From an uncultured Spirochaetaceae bacterium (GTDB lineage: Bacteria; Spirochaetota; Spirochaetia; Sphaerochaetales; Sphaerochaetaceae), in NCBI GenBank assembly GCA_944392935.1, contig CALXYI010000044.1:1-34550 (forward strand): a DNA stretch of 34,550 nt, given 5' to 3'. The position numbers were made by a program, and so were the translations under genes. Positions within the stretch are counted from its first letter, which is position 1. Every line of letters starts with the position of its first letter. This document shows positions 29,849 through 34,550 of the stretch, piece by piece. A model generated the notes under the pieces. The model ran no database searches and was not told the DNA's origin. It saw only the letters and a list, made by a program, of their open reading frames with translations.

Positions 29849-31123
29849 GTGAAGGAAGAAAGCCTCAGATCGATCCAGTACATAAAGGTTCCCAGGGGAA
29901 TGAGAGTCGAAAGCGGTGCATTCCGCCTCGATCCGGAGATAATGCTTCCGGTGCAGCTCCGCCCCGGGGAGACAAGGCTCAGGGCAGAGGATATATCGAT
30001 GGAGGCGATAGTCTCGGGAATGCTGACGGTGATCGCCTATGACGAGGCGGGAAGGAACACGCAGTACTACAAGGACTTCGTGATGACTGTCGATCCGACC
30101 CTCCCGGAGGAGCTCAACAAAGCCGCCATAGCCAAGGAGAAGCAGAAGGATTATGACTTCGCCGAGGAGCTCTTCCTTGCTGTCTATCACCTGCTTCCGC
30201 AGTCCGCATCGTGCATAAACCTGGCAACGCTCTATTCATACATGGCAGTCGATGCCGCAGACAGGAAGGATGGGGAGAAGGAGGATGAATGCCTCCTGAA
30301 GGCAAAGCACACCCTTCTTGACGGCCTCAGGCGCTTCGGGGAGAATCCCGAGCTGCTTGCGGAGATCTCGTCATTCGAGGCCTATCTGGGCAACCTCGAG
30401 GATGCGAGGGAGTATCTTGAGCGCTACATGGAATGCGCTGAAGAAGGAGAGAAGAAGCAGGAGATGAAGAAGCTCCTGCAGCGCATAACCATCCAGATGG
30501 AGAACGACGAGAGCATCAAGGAAGCATATGACTTCATAATGCTCGGGGAGAACGGGAAGGCGATCACGGCCGCCTCAGGCTTCATCGAGAGGAATCCGGG
30601 CGTTTGGAACGGATATTTCCTCAGGGCCTGGGCACTGAGGAAGGAAGGGAGATTCAGCGATGCCAGGAATGACCTCATGGAATGCCTGAAGCTCGGCGAG
30701 CGATCCGGGGATATCTACAACGAACTCTCGATATGCGAGCTTGAGGCAGGGGACAGGGAACTCGCGAAGACCTATCTCGAGACTGCCGCCGATCTCGATC
30801 CCGACAGCCTCACGATAGCCTCGAATCTCTCATACCTCTACATGCAGGATGGGCAGTACGATGAGGCCAGGGAATATCTGGAGAAGGCAAGGTTCCTCTC
30901 GGGAAGCGATGAGATGGTGCACTCGCTCATCGCCGAGTATGAGAAGGCCACCGGCGAGAAGATCGGCGAGCTCATACATGAGGAGATAGTCCACGACGAC
31001 GCAGATGGCGGCAGCAGCGATGATGATGCCTATGCTGCCGAGATCGCCGAGATCGAGAAGGATGGGATCCCGGACGAGCATGGATGCTGCTGCGGCCACC
31101 ATCATCACGGGGAGGAGAGATGA
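29849..31123 (+). CDS. TPR-repeat protein with a Cys/His-rich tail
   Basis: This 424-residue cytoplasmic protein has an N-terminal beta-like domain (about residues 1-85), then helical tetratricopeptide-type repeats (about 95-375; DYDFAEELFLAVYHLLP, AREYLERYMECAEE, ARNDLMECLKLGERSG, AREYLEKARFLSG). It closes with an acidic stretch of Asp and Glu and the tail HGCCCGHHHHGEER, a likely metal-binding cluster. TPR domains bind other proteins; no partner is identified. GTG 29849 is chosen, with GAGG upstream, just after the T tract of the 6S-like RNA. The next Met in frame would remove the first beta segment. Its stop overlaps the tsaE start as ATGA. Confidence 0.8.
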   Translation: MKEESLRSIQYIKVPRGMRVESGAFRLDPEIMLPVQLRPGETRLRAEDISMEAIVSGMLTVIAYDEAGRNTQYYKDFVMTVDPTLPEELNKAAIAKEKQKDYDFAEELFLAVYHLLPQSASCINLATLYSYMAVDAADRKDGEKEDECLLKAKHTLLDGLRRFGENPELLAEISSFEAYLGNLEDAREYLERYMECAEEGEKKQEMKKLLQRITIQMENDESIKEAYDFIMLGENGKAITAASGFIERNPGVWNGYFLRAWALRKEGRFSDARNDLMECLKLGERSGDIYNELSICELEAGDRELAKTYLETAADLDPDSLTIASNLSYLYMQDGQYDEAREYLEKARFLSGSDEMVHSLIAEYEKATGEKIGELIHEEIVHDDADGGSSDDDAYAAEIAEIEKDGIPDEHGCCCGHHHHGEER

Positions 31124-31548
31124 TCTCGCATTCTGACATGGAAACCGAAAGGATCGGATATGCACTCGGCAAGGAGCTCAGGAAAGGCGACGTGGTATCG
31201 CTCAGGGGTTCCCTCGGGGCCGGGAAGACCGTGCTTGCGAAGGGAATAGCCAGAGCCCTCGGGATAACGGAGTCCATCGTATCCCCCACCTTCACGCTCG
31301 TCCAGGAATATGACGGGACGATGAAGCTCTACCATCTCGACCTCTACAGGCTCTCCGGGGAAGACGAGTTCGAATCGATGGGCGGAGAGGAGTTCCTCTA
31401 TCCGGATGGCGTAACGCTCGTCGAATGGTCTGAGAAGATCGGAAGCATGCTGCCCGATACAACGATATACATCGAGATAGCGATACAGGACGACGGAAGC
31501 CGCAGCATCACAGCAGAAGGAGGATGCCATGAATATTCTCTTGGCTGA
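31120..31548 (+). CDS. tsaE: tRNA t6A modification ATPase TsaE
   Basis: This 142-residue protein has the Walker A loop GSLGAGKT (30-37), SPTFTLVQEY and LYHLDLYRL, followed by VTLVEWSEK, all signatures of TsaE (YjeE). It works with TsaB and TsaD to place the threonylcarbamoyl group on A37 of ANN-decoding tRNAs. ATG 31120 overlaps the stop of the TPR gene. The 3' end overlaps tsaB by 20 bases, which strongly supports coupled expression. Confidence 0.93.
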   Translation: MISHSDMETERIGYALGKELRKGDVVSLRGSLGAGKTVLAKGIARALGITESIVSPTFTLVQEYDGTMKLYHLDLYRLSGEDEFESMGGEEFLYPDGVTLVEWSEKIGSMLPDTTIYIEIAIQDDGSRSITAEGGCHEYSLG

Positions 31549-32227
31549 TACATCCACATCCATACTCTCCATCGCCCTCATGACGGAGAGCACTTATGAG
31601 GAGAGGCTCGTGGATGGGAGCTTCTCGCATTCCGAGGATCTCCTGCCGGAGATCGAGGCGCTCCTTGCACGATCGGGAATGGCTATGAATGAGCTTGAGC
31701 TCCTGATCGTTGCAAAGGGGCCCGGATCATTCACAGGGCTGAGGATCGGCATGGCATCGATGAAGGGCATCGCATCCGCCCTTTCCATCCCGCTTGTATC
31801 CGTTCCAACCCTGGATGCGGCAGCAGAGGCTGTCGGGATATATCCAGGAGCTGTCATCTCCGTCATCGATGCGAAGAGAAGGAAGTTCTACCTATCCATG
31901 AAGAGAGATGGCAATGATATCATTCCGGCTAGGGATGGAAATGCAGAAGATGTAATAGATGCAATCAGGATGGAAGAGCTTCCGGTGCTCATAACAGGCC
32001 CGGATGCGCTGCTCTTCTCGGAGAAGGTAAAGGAACTGGATCCGGAAGCATGCATCATCGTTGACCCGGAAGCCCCCCGGAATATATCGAAGGCGCTTCT
32101 TGCGCTCGGGCTGGAGAAGTACAGGTCAAAGGGAGCCGATGATATCGGCGAAGGCCCGGTATATATAAGGCGCTCAGATGCAGAGGAAGCGCTGGAAAGG
32201 AAGATCAAGGAGAGACAGGATGGCTGA
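31529..32227 (+). CDS. tsaB: tRNA t6A modification scaffold protein TsaB
   Basis: This 232-residue member of the ASKHA fold opens MNILLADTSTSILSIALM and carries LELLIVAKGPGSFTGLRIGMASMKG, the TsaB (YeaZ) signature. TsaB binds TsaD and is needed for t6A synthesis. The order tsaE-tsaB is common in bacteria. It overlaps tsaE at its start and trxB at its end (eight bases). tsaD is not in the window. Confidence 0.93.
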   Translation: MNILLADTSTSILSIALMTESTYEERLVDGSFSHSEDLLPEIEALLARSGMAMNELELLIVAKGPGSFTGLRIGMASMKGIASALSIPLVSVPTLDAAAEAVGIYPGAVISVIDAKRRKFYLSMKRDGNDIIPARDGNAEDVIDAIRMEELPVLITGPDALLFSEKVKELDPEACIIVDPEAPRNISKALLALGLEKYRSKGADDIGEGPVYIRRSDAEEALERKIKERQDG

Positions 32228-33128
32228 ATGCGATATACTCGTAATAGGCTGCGGACCTGCAGGGCTCACAGCGGCAGGATATGCAGCACGTGCAGGCTAC
32301 AGCGTGCTTGCGATCGACAGCCTTGCTCCCGGCGGGCAGCTTCTCTACATAGATGAGATCGAGAACTACCCGGGAACAGGGAAGACCTCCGGCTATGCGC
32401 TTGCAGAGAGCTTCGAGAAGGAAGCGGCCTCATTCGGTGCGCGCATGGAGTTCTGGGGTGCCCAGTCGATCCGCAAGGAAGGGAATCTCTTCCATGTGCA
32501 GACAACCGGTGAGGATGTCACGGCAAAGGCGGTCATATACGCAGCAGGTGCAAGGCACAGCCACCTCGGCTGCCCGGGAGAGGAAGAATACCAGGGGAAG
32601 GGAGTCAGCTACTGCGCGACATGCGATGGCCCCTTCTTCAAGGGAAAGACCATTGCTGTTGTCGGAGGCGGTGACACAGCGCTCACCGATGCGATCTATC
32701 TGTCCAAGCTCGGCAAGGAAGTGATCGTGATACACCGGAGAGCGCAGTTCAGGGCACAGAAAGTCCTGCAGGACAGGCTCCTCGCCCAGCCAAATGTACG
32801 CCTTGAGCTCGGGAAGACCGTGCAGAGCGTGAACGGCAACGGCAGCAACGTCACATCCCTCACGCTCTCAGATGGCTCAGAGATCCCTGCGGATGCACTC
32901 TTCGTATTCGTCGGCATCGTCCCCAATACCGAAATCCTCAAAGGCGTAGCAGAGCTCGATGAAAGAGGATTCGTGATCGCAGACGGACACATGCAGACAT
33001 CGCTTCCCGGACTGTTCGCCGCAGGGGATGTACGCACCACACCATTCAGGCAGGTCGTCACAGCTGCAGGCGATGGAGCTGCGGCAGCGCACAGCGCGGA
33101 TGGATACATACAGAACCTGCAAAACTGA
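32220..33128 (+). CDS. trxB: Thioredoxin-disulfide reductase
   Basis: This 302-residue FAD and NADPH flavoenzyme reduces thioredoxin. It has the FAD-binding GCGPAGLTAAGYAARAG (10-26), the redox-active C132-A-T-C135-D motif, the NADPH-binding GGGDTALTDA, HRRAQFRAQ and the C-terminal FAAGDVRTTPFRQVVTAAGDGA. ATG 32220 is chosen because it matches the family N-terminus and overlaps the tsaB stop; the frame is open further upstream inside tsaB. The thioredoxin gene itself is not in the window. Confidence 0.94.
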   Translation: MAECDILVIGCGPAGLTAAGYAARAGYSVLAIDSLAPGGQLLYIDEIENYPGTGKTSGYALAESFEKEAASFGARMEFWGAQSIRKEGNLFHVQTTGEDVTAKAVIYAAGARHSHLGCPGEEEYQGKGVSYCATCDGPFFKGKTIAVVGGGDTALTDAIYLSKLGKEVIVIHRRAQFRAQKVLQDRLLAQPNVRLELGKTVQSVNGNGSNVTSLTLSDGSEIPADALFVFVGIVPNTEILKGVAELDERGFVIADGHMQTSLPGLFAAGDVRTTPFRQVVTAAGDGAAAAHSADGYIQNLQN

Positions 33129-33138
33129 GGATAGTGAA

Positions 33139-34083
33139 ATGAGAACAAAGCTCCTGCTGGCTATTTCCGCAATCGTAATGTCATTGGCCGCATGTTCACA
33201 ATCAGCGGGAGAACTGAAGAACGCACCTGTTCCTTCGTTCATCGCTGCAGATCCCCTGGCCTCTGCTGCATCTGCCGCGATTCCGGCAAGGGCAGAGGCC
33301 AGCACAGATCAGACAGGACCAGGCCAGGAATCCCTGGCATTCATGTACAGAATCCAGATACCGCCGATCACGCGGTTTGAAGTGAAGTCATCCTATGACC
33401 GCGGAAGCTACCGCGTCTTCGGAGATGATATCACGATAGAACGCACGGAGGATCCTGACGGTACATACACATACAGCGGAGAATCCAGCAGGATCGCACT
33501 GGAGATCATATATTCCCCTGAAGAGGAAAAGTATTCATATGTACTTGTCACCCGAGTGGAGGCACCGCAGGAAACCGGAATCGATATGGAATACTATATC
33601 GTGGCTTCCGGCGAGGATATAGCATTGCAGGAAAACGGCAGCTGGGATGGCAAGACAGAAGCATATATACAGATAAGGCAGCCTGCCGGTGCCAGCACTC
33701 AATTCACATTCTCAAGAACACTCTCGCTATTCCACTCCGATGAACTGGTGACAGGAATCTGCATATATGGGAATTCCTACAACAATACGCAATTGACCGA
33801 TCTATGTGGATCATTCGATAGCCGCAGCGTGAGTGTGGAAACCGGAGAAGCATTCAGGAATGAACTCAAGGCTGCTGGAGGATGGAGCAATCCCTCAGAG
33901 TATTATGAGCTTGTGTATTTCCAGCCGGCAGAGAACAAGTACGGCTTATGCTTCCCCTCCGTCGATAACGGATATCAACAGAATCCGGATTCTGCTCGAG
34001 AAGATGTGATAGAAGAGGCACAGAAGCTCAGCAGCAAATGGGTCGTGACAGAGGAGCAGATGAAGCTGGATGCTGCTTTGTAA
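33139..34083 (+). CDS. Lipoprotein of unknown function
   Basis: This 314-residue protein has a type II signal peptide with the lipobox L16-A-A-C19, so it should be lipid-anchored in the envelope. A low-complexity Ala/Pro/Ser linker (about residues 20-60) is followed by a beta-rich domain (RIQIPPITRFEVKSSYDRGSYRVF, YTYSGESSRIALEIIY, DMEYYIVASGEDIALQ) with no recognised family. GAGG lies nine bases before ATG 33139, 10 bases after trxB, so it may be cotranscribed. Its base composition is visibly more A+T-rich than the genes upstream, hinting at faster evolution or acquisition. Confidence 0.78.
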   Translation: MRTKLLLAISAIVMSLAACSQSAGELKNAPVPSFIAADPLASAASAAIPARAEASTDQTGPGQESLAFMYRIQIPPITRFEVKSSYDRGSYRVFGDDITIERTEDPDGTYTYSGESSRIALEIIYSPEEEKYSYVLVTRVEAPQETGIDMEYYIVASGEDIALQENGSWDGKTEAYIQIRQPAGASTQFTFSRTLSLFHSDELVTGICIYGNSYNNTQLTDLCGSFDSRSVSVETGEAFRNELKAAGGWSNPSEYYELVYFQPAENKYGLCFPSVDNGYQQNPDSAREDVIEEAQKLSSKWVVTEEQMKLDAAL

Positions 34084-34383
34084 GCAGTGATTATCATATC
34101 ACCGGAAGATAGGGATGGGATACTGCCATACAGCAAGCATCTCATTCCGTGTGAATGCATTATCAATTTGATATAAAGCCTGACTAATATACAGGCAAGG
34201 AAAACGGGATTGCGCCTGGAGAGCAGCAATCCCTGATTTCAATATCTGGAGTCGGCTGTCCACAAGACCGCCTGTATCTCCCAAACTGATTCATGTTCCC
34301 GCATTCAGCGGACATATATCAAACGCTTATAGCGTGCGGTTTCCTATATCATCGGCTGCCGCCGGAGCAGCAGCCTCCACAGC
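34084..34383. other. A+T-richer intergenic stretch with inverted repeats
   Basis: No gene is supported here. GGGATTGC (34206-34213) and GCAATCCC (34226-34233) form an 8-base stem that could end the lipoprotein transcript, followed by TGATTTC. ACGCT-TAT-AGCGT near 34323-34336 is a second small palindrome. A G+C-rich stem (GGCTGCCGC/GCAGCAGCC) near 34350-34376 lies just after the stop of the minus-strand gene at 34384, without a T tract. Confidence 0.35.
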
Positions 34384-34550
34384 TCAGACTTCCGTCCTGC
34401 GCCCCCTCTCCGCCCACGTAACGTCCCCGGAATTGTACCTCCTGCGGTAATCCCTGACCGTATACGTGTTCAGACCCGAGAGCTTCGCCGTCTTCTTATA
34501 TCCATATCCCTTCTCGAAGAGGTCAAGGCATTCCCGCCTCTTCTCCGAAG
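34384..34550 (-). CDS. Small helix-turn-helix protein, transposase OrfA-like, cut by the window edge
   Basis: The last 54 residues of a minus-strand gene are visible; the start lies beyond the window. The sequence runs SEKRRECLDLFEKGYGYKKT, then AKLSGLNTYTVRDYRRRY, and ends AERGRRTEV. The pattern, basic helix, GYGYKKTAKLSGLN and a second helix, is a helix-turn-helix like those of IS3-type OrfA proteins and related small DNA-binding proteins. No downstream OrfB is present within the window on this strand, so it could be a stand-alone regulator or the remnant of an insertion sequence. Confidence 0.6.
   Translation of the reverse strand, partial: SEKRRECLDLFEKGYGYKKTAKLSGLNTYTVRDYRRRYNSGDVTWAERGRRTEV

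Noticed and set aside
34206-34240. A strong terminator after the lipoprotein gene
   Set aside because: The stem is clear but lies over 120 bases after the stop and has only a weak T-rich tail; listed only as an inverted repeat.

Overview
The window looks like a chromosomal segment of a diderm, host-associated bacterium, most likely a spirochaete of the Sphaerochaeta type. This placement is an inference. It rests on a moderately high G+C sequence that still favours AGG for Arg and ATA for Ile, a UgpC/MsmK-type sugar ABC ATPase standing alone, a barrel-like outer-membrane protein, a lipoprotein with a classic lipobox, and a secreted bile-salt-hydrolase-like enzyme that suggests a gut habitat. 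No 16S gene is present to settle it.

Layout. 1-240: tRNA-Asp on the minus strand with its promoter and terminator. 372-2235 (minus): a PPP-type phosphatase and a secreted choloylglycine-hydrolase-family enzyme. 2318-4112 (plus): an EamA/DMT transporter and a PAP2 phosphatase. 4113-8514 (minus): a DnaQ-like exonuclease, an L-cysteine desulfidase/serine dehydratase-alpha family protein, manA and a MATE exporter. 8573-11715 (plus): tRNA-Gly, a second MATE exporter and a TlyC/CorC-type CNNM-CBS membrane protein, which meets a TetR gene tail to tail at 11716. 12456-18737 (plus): the ABC ATPase with a strong terminator, GtrA, an NCS2 nucleobase permease with an esterase-like hydrolase, a short RecQ helicase and galK. 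18781-20469 (plus): a third MATE exporter and a DUF2188 protein. 20481-23062: a P1B metal ATPase divergent from a TetR regulator. 23086-27042 (minus): rpmB, thrA and thrC. 27176-29134: a protein I do not recognise, nth (minus), tRNA-Pro and a barrel-like protein. 29122-34083: a membrane-anchored coiled-coil protein, a 6S-like RNA, and a tightly overlapping plus-strand run of TPR protein, tsaE, tsaB, trxB and a lipoprotein. The right edge cuts a small helix-turn-helix gene.

How the parts work together. Most of the window is housekeeping: threonine biosynthesis, sugar phosphate and galactose entry, tRNA t6A modification, redox control, base excision repair, and drug or metal efflux. The window is gene dense, with ATGA overlaps and several 3' overlaps between convergent genes.

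The most notable observations are these. (1) The aspartokinase half of the ThrA-like fusion has lost the residues that define the active site, while its ACT and homoserine dehydrogenase parts are intact. (2) Many genes have a near-consensus -10 box placed 6-9 bases before the start codon with no ribosome-binding site, which points to widespread leaderless transcripts. (3) In two places the last Val codon and TAA stop of one gene form the TATAAT box of the next. (4) A terminator-like hairpin sits between that box and thrA. (5) A 6S-like RNA is fired from a palindromic divergent promoter. I did not find an obvious new defence or mobile system.
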